DNA from: Rubrobacter sp.
GTDB taxonomy: Bacteria > Actinomycetota > Rubrobacteria > Rubrobacterales > Rubrobacteraceae
NCBI GenBank assembly: GCA_013817025.1
Contig: JACDDK010000052.1
Location: 1-7,004, forward strand
DNA length: 7,004 bases
Direction: 5' to 3'
This document shows positions 1 through 7,004 of the stretch, one piece after another. The position numbers and the translations under genes were made by a program. Under the pieces are notes generated by a model, which worked only from the letters and a program-made list of their open reading frames with translations, was not told the origin of the DNA and did not search any database. How positions within the stretch are numbered: the stretch's first letter is position 1; every line of letters begins with the position of its first letter.

Positions 1-2417
<2,417 letters not shown>

Positions 2418-2434
2418 GTTCGATGGTAATACAG

Positions 2435-2441
2435 CCTCCTT
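2435..2441 (-). promoter_or_regulatory. Shine-Dalgarno of metX with unusually long spacing
   Basis: AAGGAGG is a near-perfect Shine-Dalgarno, but 17 nt separate it from the metX ATG at 2417 instead of the usual 5-9. No in-frame ATG, GTG or TTG lies in the spacer. The sequence AGGAGGCTG (2432-2440) is complementary to CAGCCTCTT (2524-2532) in the upstream terminator hairpin. Confidence 0.6.
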
Positions 2442-2518
2442 CTCTGTTGTCGGGTTCTACGTTGGGGCGTCCGCCGGGGCTCTCTAGCGCCCGCGACCGC
2501 CTTACGCGCAACCCGCTC

Positions 2519-2543
2519 AAAAGAAGAGGCTGCTCGCCTCTCC
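2519..2543 (-). terminator. Intrinsic terminator of the SAM-I riboswitch expression platform
   Basis: GGAGAGGC (2536-2543) pairs with GCCTCTTC (2523-2530) across the 5-nt loop GAGCA, including one G-U pair, and TTTT (2519-2522) follows. The hairpin starts where the aptamer P1 3' strand ends, the usual place for a SAM-I OFF switch. A competing pairing exists: GGAAGA (2549-2554), from the P4/P1 junction, with TCTTCT (2522-2527). It would break both P1 and the terminator and could act as the antiterminator. That role is inferred. The U tract is short, so termination efficiency is uncertain. Confidence 0.75.
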
Positions 2544-2672
2544 CCACATCTTCCAGGACGGTAATGATCGCCCCGCTGGATTTGGCACCTTGCGAGGGCC
2601 GGCTCTCCGCCGCCGCCTCGCCGGTTGCCGCGGTTTCGAAGGGCCAGTTCCCTCCACCGCTCTCGATGCGAG
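2543..2672 (-). promoter_or_regulatory. SAM-I (S-box) riboswitch aptamer
   Basis: This roughly 130-nt RNA carries the conserved S-box blocks in order: ATCGAGAG (2660-2667), GAGGGA (2649-2654), GGCCC (2641-2645), GGCAACC (2623-2629), GGTGCCAAATCC (2578-2589), then a GATG-containing P1 strand. Helices are consistent. P1 is CTCGCATC (2665-2672) with GATGTGGG (2543-2550), using G-U pairs. P2 is GCGGT (2656-2660) with ACCGC (2630-2634). P3 includes GCGAGG (2616-2621) with CCTCGC (2592-2597). P4 is TCCAG (2576-2580) with CTGGA (2552-2556). SAM-I riboswitches bind S-adenosylmethionine and typically stop transcription of methionine genes, which matches metX and metY immediately downstream. Confidence 0.95.
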
Positions 2673-2688
2673 TTCGCGCTAGGGATGG

Positions 2689-2718
2689 ATGCTAAAGCAC
2701 TGTAGGGTATTTCGTCAA
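2689..2718 (-). promoter_or_regulatory. Candidate sigma70-type promoter for the riboswitch-metXY transcript
   Basis: A -35 box TTGACG (2713-2718, 5 of 6 consensus) and a -10 box TAGCAT (2689-2694, 4 of 6) are separated by 18 nt. The predicted start, about 7 nt further on, falls some 10 nt before the riboswitch P1 helix, where it is expected. Its position gives more support than the box scores. Confidence 0.6.
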
Positions 2719-2767
2719 GGCGATCTTCACTCCTTGTCGGATATCTTTACGCCGGGTCCCGTGCTTT

Positions 2768-4198
2768 TTAGTAGGCGCGGGCGAAGACGGCGGTCTTTCC
2801 GGGCTTGCCGGAGACGAGATCCTTACCCTCCTCGCGCTCGAACGGTAGGAGCCGGATGGTGGCTTTGGTGTCGTCCTTTATCTTTGCCTCGGTCTCCTCC
2901 GTACCGTCCCACGGGGCGACGACGAAGCCGCGTTTCTCGGCGATGATCTCCTTGAACTCGTCGTAGCTCCCGGCCTGGCGAGTGTTCGCGTCGCGGAAGG
3001 CGGCGGCTTCTTTGAGCATGTTGTCCCCGATCTCACCCATAAGCTCCGTCAGACGGCCCGGTATCGCCTTTCGCTCCACGAACTCCTTCTCCCCGGTGTC
3101 GCGGCGCACGAGGACGGCCTGGCCTTTCTCGATGTCTTTGGGACCGAGTTCGACGCGCACGGGGACGCCGCGCAGCTCGTGCTCGTTGAACTTCCAGCCC
3201 GGCGAGTGTTCCTCGTCGAGGTCCACCTCCATGCGGAGCCCGGCGTCCTTCAACTCCTCGTAGAGCGCCTCGGCCTCGCGGCGCACTTCGCCCTTGTTGT
3301 TGCCCCGCCAGATCGGCACGACGACCGCCTGCGTCGGCGCGAGCTTCGGAGGCAGCTTCAAGCCCCGGTCGTCGCCATGCACGAGGATGAGCGCGCCCAC
3401 GGAGCGCGTCGAGAATCCCCACGAGGTCTGATACGGATAGACCCGGTCCTGATTCTCGTCCAAAAACGTGATGTCGAACGCCCTGGCGAAGTTCTGGCCG
3501 AGGTCGTGGCTGGTGGCGGACTGCAGGGCGCGCCCGTCCCCCATCAGCGCCTCGCAGGTGAATGTCTCGACCGCGCCGGCGAAGCGTTCGGAAGGGCTTT
3601 TTACCCCGGTTAGGACTGGGATGGAGAGAGTTTCGCGGAAGCAGTCCCGGTAGACGCCGAGCATCCGCAGGACTTCCTCGCGGGCTTCATCGGCGGTGGC
3701 GTGGACGGTGTGGCCTTCCTGCCATAGGACCTCGATGGTGCGGAGGAACGGGCGGGTCACCTTCTCCCAGCGCACGAAGTTCGACCACTGGTTCACGAGG
3801 ACCGGCAGGTCGCGGTAAGAGTGGATCCAACGCCGGTAAAACTCGCAGATTATGGTCTCCGAAGTCGGGCGCACCGCGATGCGCTCCTCTAACTCTTCTC
3901 GCCCGGCGTGCGTCACCCACGCGACCTCCGGGTCGAAACCCTCCACGTGCTCGGCCTCTTTCTTCAAGTAACTCTCCGGGATGAACAGCGGGAAGTAGGC
4001 GTTGACGTGTCCCGTGGCCTTGAAGCGGTCATCGAGGTCGCGTTGGATGCGCTCCCAGATCGCATACCCGTAGGGCCGAATAGCGAACGTCCCCCGCACC
4101 GGACCGTAATCCGCCAGCTTCGCCATGCGAATGAGGTCCAGATACCACTTGCTCGGGTCCTCACTCTTTTTTGTAAGTTTCTCGACCGTCTCAGCCAT
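2768..4198 (-). CDS. proS: Prolyl-tRNA synthetase, short archaeal/eukaryotic-type (no editing insertion)
   Basis: This class II synthetase charges tRNA-Pro with proline. The 476 residues match the short ProRS form, as in Thermus thermophilus, and not the roughly 570-residue bacterial form with an editing insertion. Landmarks are ARG-PTSET around 109-115, motif 2 FVRWEKVTRPFLRT..WQEGHT (141-164), motif 3 region SWGFSTRSVGALI (259-271), HGDDRGLKLPPKLAP (274-288) opening the anticodon-binding domain (about 285-385), and a C-terminal domain (about 395-476) ending FARAY. The terminal Tyr is typical of this type. The four cysteines that normally bind zinc in the last domain are absent: the CxxxxC positions are Asp431 and Thr436, and the CxxC positions are Asp460 and Ser463. 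The ATG at 4198 has AGGAG 6 nt upstream. The gene is 70 nt after vapC and may be read from its own promoter. Confidence 0.96.
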   Translation of the reverse strand: MAETVEKLTKKSEDPSKWYLDLIRMAKLADYGPVRGTFAIRPYGYAIWERIQRDLDDRFKATGHVNAYFPLFIPESYLKKEAEHVEGFDPEVAWVTHAGREELEERIAVRPTSETIICEFYRRWIHSYRDLPVLVNQWSNFVRWEKVTRPFLRTIEVLWQEGHTVHATADEAREEVLRMLGVYRDCFRETLSIPVLTGVKSPSERFAGAVETFTCEALMGDGRALQSATSHDLGQNFARAFDITFLDENQDRVYPYQTSWGFSTRSVGALILVHGDDRGLKLPPKLAPTQAVVVPIWRGNNKGEVRREAEALYEELKDAGLRMEVDLDEEHSPGWKFNEHELRGVPVRVELGPKDIEKGQAVLVRRDTGEKEFVERKAIPGRLTELMGEIGDNMLKEAAAFRDANTRQAGSYDEFKEIIAEKRGFVVAPWDGTEETEAKIKDDTKATIRLLPFEREEGKDLVSGKPGKTAVFARAY

Positions 4199-4204
4199 CG
4201 GACG

Positions 4205-4244
4205 CTCCTCTCTAGATCAAATATGCGCTACGAGAAGCAGTATA
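4205..4244 (-). promoter_or_regulatory. Candidate proS -10 box and ribosome binding site
   Basis: TATACT (4239-4244, 5 of 6 to TATAAT) lies in the 70-nt vapC-proS gap. No good -35 box stands at 16-18 nt, so the promoter is tentative. AGGAG (4205-4209), 6 nt before the ATG, is a convincing Shine-Dalgarno. No T-box-like leader is present; the gap is too short. Confidence 0.4.
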
Positions 4245-4268
4245 ACGGGCAACGAACGAAGCACCGCT

Positions 4269-4655
4269 CTACCAGATAGTCTCGACCGAATAGCGGGCGA
4301 CGAGTGGGTCGGCCGTAAGCACGGGGACTCCTTCCGACAGAGCTTGTGCCACGATCAAGCGGTCGAAGGGGTCGCGGTGGTGGTTGGGCAGGTCGTAGAC
4401 GCGCAGCGCGTGGTCCAAACTGACCGTTAGCACTCTCAGGTCGTTGAGCAAGACCTGCCCGGTCACGAAATCTCTGGGCGTTTCCGGCAGGTCCAACTTT
4501 CCAACACCGACTTTTATGGAGATCTCCCAGCCGCTCACCACGCTGAATAGCAGATCATTGCGCTCGTCAGCGATGGTCTCCCGAGCGGCCTCCGAGAGCT
4601 TCGGACTGCCGGAGATCCACCACAAAAATGCGTGGGTGTCGAGCAACACCCGCAC
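4269..4655 (-). CDS. vapC: VapC-type PIN-domain toxin (ribonuclease)
   Basis: This is the predicted toxin of a type II toxin-antitoxin pair. VapC proteins are Mg2+-dependent RNases that usually cut tRNA or rRNA. The 128 residues are one PIN domain. The acidic residues are visible: Asp6 in LLDTHAFLWW, Glu44 in SGWEISIKVG, Asp95 and Asp98 in HHRDPFDRLIVAQA, and Asp116 in VLTADPLVARY. All metal-ligand positions are present, so the toxin looks intact. The start is GTG at 4655, sharing its first G with the antitoxin stop (TAGTG), which indicates translational coupling. A GTG two codons in is an alternative start that would still leave the first Asp. RNA target and real toxicity cannot be read from sequence. 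Confidence 0.92.
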   Translation of the reverse strand: MRVLLDTHAFLWWISGSPKLSEAARETIADERNDLLFSVVSGWEISIKVGVGKLDLPETPRDFVTGQVLLNDLRVLTVSLDHALRVYDLPNHHRDPFDRLIVAQALSEGVPVLTADPLVARYSVETIW

Positions 4656-4888
4656 TATTCGAAGAATTCCTGCAACTCTGGCGGCAACGGAGCGTCGAAG
4701 TCATCCGCTATCCATATCTGACCCCTGGCAGTCCCCGGCACACGTCGCTTTGGTTTCTCGCTCACGGCGACCAACCGCGCCACCGGCTTGCCAGCCTTAG
4801 CGATGATCACCTCCTCCCCCAGCCGCACCTGCTCCAGCAACCGCGAAAGATGGGTCTTCGCCTCATGAATGTTGACCGTCTTCGTCAA
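4655..4888 (-). CDS. vapB: Phd/YefM-family antitoxin partner of VapC
   Basis: This 77-residue protein is predicted to bind and neutralise the VapC toxin and to repress its own operon. Residues 1-42 (TVNIHEAKTHLSRLLEQV then LGEEVIIAKAGKPVARLV) match the Phd/YefM DNA-binding dimer fold. The tail around 56-77 (GQIWIADDFDAPLPPELQEF) is the toxin-binding segment common in Phd-type partners of this VapC subgroup. The start is TTG at 4888, supported by GGAG (4895-4898) 6 nt upstream. No in-frame ATG gives a full domain. The stop overlaps the vapC GTG by one base. The fold is Phd-like and not the AbrB or ribbon-helix-helix fold of some VapB proteins; the symbol is given by its partnership with VapC. 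Confidence 0.92.
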   Translation of the reverse strand: MTKTVNIHEAKTHLSRLLEQVRLGEEVIIAKAGKPVARLVAVSEKPKRRVPGTARGQIWIADDFDAPLPPELQEFFE

Positions 4889-4921
4889 GATCTACTCCGA
4901 TCCACGTATCTCGTCGAACCC

Positions 4922-4946
4922 ATTGTAGACTAAGTTATGGACTAAG
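4922..4946 (-). promoter_or_regulatory. Candidate toxin-antitoxin promoter with direct-repeat operator
   Basis: TACAAT (4922-4927, 5 of 6) is a possible -10 box 33 nt before the antitoxin TTG; no good -35 is seen. Overlapping it, CTTAGTC occurs twice (4940-4946 and 4928-4934) with a 12-nt period. The two full 12-mers agree at 10 of 12 positions. Type II antitoxins commonly bind repeats over their own promoter, so this is a reasonable operator candidate. Confidence 0.45.
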
Positions 4947-4958
4947 CTCGATATCGAG
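4947..4958. repeat. 12-bp perfect palindrome after serS
   Basis: CTCGATATCGAG is a perfect palindrome one base beyond the serS stop codon and directly next to the direct repeats upstream of the antitoxin. It has no loop and no T tract, so it is a poor terminator. A second protein-binding site for autoregulation is possible but unproven. Confidence 0.4.
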
Positions 4959-4959
4959 G

Positions 4960-6231
4960 CTACTTCGCCGGGGAAAGCGTCTCCTTGCCTACGTATGGCA
5001 CCAGGGCTTCCGGCAGGTGAACGGTGCCGTCTTCTCGCTGGTGGACTTCCAGGAGGGCTATCAGGGCGCGGCTGATGGCGAGCGCGGTGCCGTTTAGGGT
5101 GTGCAGGAGCTGTGGTCGTTCGCCGGTTTTACGGTAGCGGATGCGGAGGCGGCGGGCCTGGTAGTCGGTGGTGTTGGAGGTGCTGGTGACTTCGCCGAAG
5201 TCGTTGCGGCCGGGCATCCAGGCTTCGAGGTCGTATTTGCGGTAGGCTGCGCCGCCGAGGTCGCCGGTGCAGATGTCCACGACGCGGTACGGGAGTTCGA
5301 GGCCCTGGAAGACCTTCTCTTCGATCTCGACCATCTCGTTGTGGATCTCTTCGGATTGTTCCGGGGTCGAAAAGGCGAACATCTCGACTTTGGTGAACTG
5401 GTGGACGCGGTACAAGCCGCGGCTGGCGCGGCCGTGGGAGCCGGCCTCGGTGCGGAAGCAGTGCGAGAGGCCCGCGTAGCGCAGTGGGAGTTCGGCTTCG
5501 TCCAGGATCTCATCGGTGAGTTGTCCGGCCAGCGGGATCTCGGCGGTGGCGACGAGCGAGAGGTCGGAGTTTTCGACCGAGTAAATCTGGGTCTCCGGCC
5601 CGCGCGGGCTGAAACCCGTCCCAATTAGCGCCTCGTCCCGCGCCACGTCCGGCGTGATGGTCGGCGCGTAACCGCGCTCCATCAGAATGTCCATCGCATA
5701 GCGGATGAGACCAAGCTCCAACAACACCGCGTCGCCGCGCAGGAAGTAGAACTTGCTCCCGGCGACCTTCGCCCCCGCGTCGAAGTCTATGATACCGAGG
5801 GATTCACCGAGCTGAACGTGGTCTTTCGGCTCGAAGGAGAACTCGGGGATGTCGCCCCAGCGGCGGATCTCGACGTTCTCACTATCGTCCTTGCCGATGG
5901 GCGAGTCGGGGTGGGTCATGTTCGGGATCTTGAGCTGCTCCTCCCGCAACCGCTCCTCGACCTCGTGAAGCTCCGATTCTCTGGCCGGAATCTCGTCTTT
6001 CATCCCCCGCGACTCCTCGATGAGTCTTGCGCGCGCCGCTTCATCCCGCTCCTTGCCGACGCTTTTAGCCATGGCGTTCGCCCGCTGTTTGAGTTCGTTC
6101 AACTCTTGTATGAGCGCCGAACGCCGGTCGGCAAGCTCCACGACGAGCCCAACGTCGGCATCAACGCCGCGGTTCTTGCAATTCTGTTGGATGGCTTCCG
6201 CGTTCTCGCGGATGTATTTGAGATCCAGCAC
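4960..6231 (-). CDS. serS: Seryl-tRNA synthetase
   Basis: This class II synthetase charges tRNA-Ser (and tRNA-Sec where present). The 423 residues match the bacterial family length. Residues 1-105 form the tRNA-binding arm: MLDLKYIRENAEAI, then a charged helical stretch (about 30-100) typical of the antiparallel coiled coil. The catalytic domain shows the serine-binding TAEIPL (229-234), motif 2 CFRTEAGSHGRASRGLYRVHQF (258-279), KVEMF (281-285), STSNTTDYQARR (350-361) and motif 3 TLNGTALAISRALIALLE (378-395). The start is GTG at 6231, preceded by AAAGGGAG with GGGAG (6237-6241) 5 nt away; MLDLKYIREN is the usual SerRS N-terminus, so the start is secure. No key residue appears missing. It is 95 nt downstream of the methyltransferase gene, and the heptad repeats fill most of that gap. 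TAAAAT (6287-6292) is a weak -10 candidate. Confidence 0.97.
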   Translation of the reverse strand: MLDLKYIRENAEAIQQNCKNRGVDADVGLVVELADRRSALIQELNELKQRANAMAKSVGKERDEAARARLIEESRGMKDEIPARESELHEVEERLREEQLKIPNMTHPDSPIGKDDSENVEIRRWGDIPEFSFEPKDHVQLGESLGIIDFDAGAKVAGSKFYFLRGDAVLLELGLIRYAMDILMERGYAPTITPDVARDEALIGTGFSPRGPETQIYSVENSDLSLVATAEIPLAGQLTDEILDEAELPLRYAGLSHCFRTEAGSHGRASRGLYRVHQFTKVEMFAFSTPEQSEEIHNEMVEIEEKVFQGLELPYRVVDICTGDLGGAAYRKYDLEAWMPGRNDFGEVTSTSNTTDYQARRLRIRYRKTGERPQLLHTLNGTALAISRALIALLEVHQREDGTVHLPEALVPYVGKETLSPAK

Positions 6232-6253
6232 AGGGGCTCCCTTTGGTCGCTGC

Positions 6254-6294
6254 TATCAGCTTTTAGCGGTCAGCTTTCAGCTCAGCATTTTAGC
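6254..6294. repeat. Heptad tandem repeat block A (minus-oriented)
   Basis: Four in-register 7-bp units occupy 6254-6281. On the minus strand each reads GCTRANN (GCTGATA, GCTAAAA, GCTGACC, GCTGAAA at successive plus coordinates). Degenerate copies continue to 6294. The block lies between the methyltransferase gene and serS and is inverted relative to blocks B and C. Confidence 0.65.
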
Positions 6295-6318
6295 TGGTCC
6301 AATATTCGACACCGCCGC

Positions 6319-6345
6319 CCGTCGGCCTATGATCCTGGCCGACGG
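6319..6345. repeat. 9-bp perfect inverted repeat at the end of the methyltransferase gene
   Basis: CCGTCGGCC (6319-6327) and GGCCGACGG (6337-6345) form a perfect GC-rich hairpin with a 9-nt loop. The gene's TAG stop (6327-6329) sits at the stem-loop boundary. No T tract follows on the minus strand, so it is not a standard intrinsic terminator. It could stabilise the mRNA 3' end or aid Rho-type termination, but neither role is shown. Confidence 0.6.
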
Positions 6346-6860
6346 CTGATGGCTACCTTTTGAAGCGCCCGTTCTTCCTCTCTTATCCGCACGGTCAGGA
6401 ACGCGGCGTTCAGAGTCGTAAAGACCAGCGCCGTCGTCCAGGCACCGAAGATCAGGGGTAATGTCAACACCTCTACCGCTATCACAACGTAGTTCGGGTG
6501 CGGGAAGTAGCGGTACGGGCCTCGCCGCACGAGTTTGCGGCCCGGCACGACGAGTATCCGCACGTTCCAGTTCTCTCCGAGCGAGAGTATCGCCCAGTAG
6601 CGCACCGGCTGAACGAGCAGGAACAACGCCAACGGCACCAGCCACCAAGACGGGATCTCCGGTCCGCGCAGAACACCTTCCACCAGCGTCGATACGAGCC
6701 AGAAGACGTGAATAGCGACCATCGCCGGATAATGCCCCGCCCCACGCTCCACGGCACCTTTCGCTCGCAGCACCCGCTCATTGCGCCGCGAAACCCGAAG
6801 CTCCAAGAGCCGCTGCAAAGCAACGAGGATCACCACGAAAACGAGGACCACGACGCTCAA
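6327..6860 (-). CDS. Isoprenylcysteine carboxyl methyltransferase family membrane protein, possible alkylpyrone O-methyltransferase
   Basis: This 177-residue integral membrane protein has hydrophobic segments at about 2-16, 46-64, 70-93 and 124-155. The ICMT/PEMT-type SAM-binding signature is clear: RRGPYRYFPHPNY (112-124), Glu130, Asn151, and RIREEERAL (158-166). Family members methylate carboxyl or hydroxyl groups of lipid-like substrates. Bacillus YpbQ/BpsB methylates alkylpyrones made by the adjacent type III polyketide synthase BpsA. The end of such a synthase lies 69 nt upstream here, so a similar pairing is inferred. The start TTG at 6860 is the first possible one after an in-frame stop; its Shine-Dalgarno (GGGTG, 4 nt away) is weak. 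A GTG three codons in is an alternative. The last residues (VAISRRPGS) are encoded by repeat block B and a hairpin. The exact substrate is unknown. Confidence 0.85.
   Translation of the reverse strand: MSVVVLVFVVILVALQRLLELRVSRRNERVLRAKGAVERGAGHYPAMVAIHVFWLVSTLVEGVLRGPEIPSWWLVPLALFLLVQPVRYWAILSLGENWNVRILVVPGRKLVRRGPYRYFPHPNYVVIAVEVLTLPLIFGAWTTALVFTTLNAAFLTVRIREEERALQKVAISRRPGS
6338..6358. repeat. Heptad repeat block B, inside the 3' coding end of the methyltransferase gene
   Basis: Three 7-bp units (GGCCGAC, GGCTGAT, GGCTACC) match block C in unit order, with 17 of 19 bases identical between GCCGAC...GCTAC here (6339-6357) and GCTGAC...GCTAC there (6907-6925). Read on the minus strand it encodes the residues around VAISRR near the protein's end. 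Confidence 0.6.
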
Positions 6861-6886
6861 CGAACACCCAATCGAACGAACGAACT

Positions 6887-6910
6887 AAAAAAACCAACAG
6901 CTGATAGCTG
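6887..6910 (-). terminator. Possible intrinsic terminator after the type III polyketide synthase
   Basis: On the minus strand CAGCT-ATC-AGCTG (6898-6910) can form a 5-bp hairpin, then TTGG, then a run of seven T (6887-6893). The stem is short and is built from repeat block C, so efficiency is doubtful. If active it would partly uncouple the methyltransferase gene from the synthase. Confidence 0.4.
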
Positions 6911-6927
6911 ACGGCTGATAGCTACAG
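6899..6927. repeat. Heptad tandem repeat block C
   Basis: Four in-register 7-bp units on the plus strand: AGCTGAT (6899-6905), AGCTGAC (6906-6912), GGCTGAT (6913-6919), AGCTACA (6920-6926). The block fills the gap between the polyketide synthase stop and the methyltransferase gene. It is inverted relative to block A. Confidence 0.7.
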
Positions 6928-6929
6928 AC

Positions 6930-7004
6930 CTAAAGCCTAAAAAACACATGCTCCGCCGAGAAGCCTGGTCCCATCGCCGAGAGCACGCCGAGGTCGCCCG
7001 GCGC
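6930..7004 (-). CDS. Type III polyketide synthase (chalcone/stilbene synthase family), last 24 residues
   Basis: The minus-strand frame entering at base 7004 encodes 24 residues and ends with TAG at 6930-6932. The tail reads GDLGVLSAMGPGFSAEHVFF followed by Arg-Leu. The G(P)GFxxE motif, followed by a short hydrophobic end, is the C-terminal signature of the chalcone/stilbene synthase superfamily; in these enzymes the GFGPG-type loop shapes the cyclisation pocket. The rest of the gene, including the Cys-His-Asn catalytic residues, lies outside the window. The neighbouring ICMT-family gene fits the bacterial alkylpyrone/alkylresorcinol arrangement. Because only 24 residues are visible, the product type and whether the gene is intact cannot be judged. 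Confidence 0.8.
   Translation of the reverse strand, partial: APGDLGVLSAMGPGFSAEHVFFRL

Larger units (their letters stand above)
2418..2767 (-). other. 350-nt gene-free leader region between proS and metX
   Basis: This gap is occupied by regulatory RNA and not by a gene. In transcription order it holds a promoter (2689-2718), the SAM-I aptamer (2543-2672), an intrinsic terminator (2519-2543), and a structured leader ending at the metX Shine-Dalgarno (2435-2441). In the leader, CGGGTT (2510-2515) can pair perfectly with AACCCG (2451-2456), enclosing a GC-rich stretch just before the Shine-Dalgarno. A second element, GGGCG...CGCCC, sits inside it. No convincing terminator for proS is visible in 2719-2767. 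The open frames on the plus strand here carry no recognisable protein. Confidence 0.85.

Noticed and set aside
4199..4268. T-box leader upstream of proS
   Set aside because: The gap is only 70 nt with no specifier stem or T-box consensus. The 95-nt gap before serS was checked with the same result.
6873..6884. CGAA repeated three times before the methyltransferase gene, with a similar pair near 4252-4259 before proS
   Set aside because: These are very short simple repeats, plausible by chance in GC-rich sequence, with no link to a function.
6254..6927. CRISPR array or insertion sequence as the source of the repeats
   Set aside because: Units are 7 bp with no spacers, there are no cas genes or transposase, and no target-site duplication is visible.

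Overview
All genes in this GC-rich window lie on the minus strand, so the biological order runs from the right edge to the left edge. In that order they are: the end of a type III polyketide synthase, an isoprenylcysteine-methyltransferase-family membrane protein, seryl-tRNA synthetase (serS), a Phd/VapB-type antitoxin with a VapC PIN toxin, prolyl-tRNA synthetase (proS), a SAM-I riboswitch, homoserine O-acetyltransferase (metX), and O-acetylhomoserine sulfhydrylase (metY, cut by the left edge). GC-rich coding, frequent GTG/TTG starts, a short archaeal-type ProRS and a SAM-I-controlled metX-metY pair fit a GC-rich Gram-positive bacterium. My best guess is a Rubrobacter-like actinomycete, but this is an impression from the proteins and not a demonstrated assignment.

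Region 1-2767 is a methionine biosynthesis unit. A sigma70-like promoter (2689-2718) is followed by a clear SAM-I (S-box) aptamer (2543-2672), an intrinsic terminator (2519-2543) and a leader of about 100 nt. metX and metY follow, 23 nt apart. MetX activates homoserine by acetylation and MetY replaces the acetate with sulfide to give homocysteine. High SAM should stop transcription before both genes.

Region 2768-6231 holds two class II aminoacyl-tRNA synthetases, proS and serS, with a two-gene toxin-antitoxin cassette between them. The antitoxin and toxin overlap by one base (TAGTG). A 12-nt-period direct repeat overlaps a candidate -10 box upstream of the antitoxin, and a 12-bp palindrome lies directly after the serS stop. 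The ProRS has its C-terminal 'zinc' domain and terminal tyrosine but has lost all the expected cysteine ligands.

Region 6232-7004 holds the methyltransferase and the last 24 residues of a type III polyketide synthase. This pairing resembles the bpsA-bpsB alkylpyrone synthase/O-methyltransferase pair of Bacillus. Three blocks of a degenerate 7-bp tandem repeat (GCTGAYN) flank this gene. One forms part of its 3' coding end, and another forms a possible terminator behind the polyketide synthase.

The strongest items for follow-up are the SAM-I expression platform, whose terminator 3' arm is also complementary to the metX Shine-Dalgarno sequence, the heptad repeat family, and the cysteine-free ProRS. 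I saw no evidence of a wholly new defence or mobile system.
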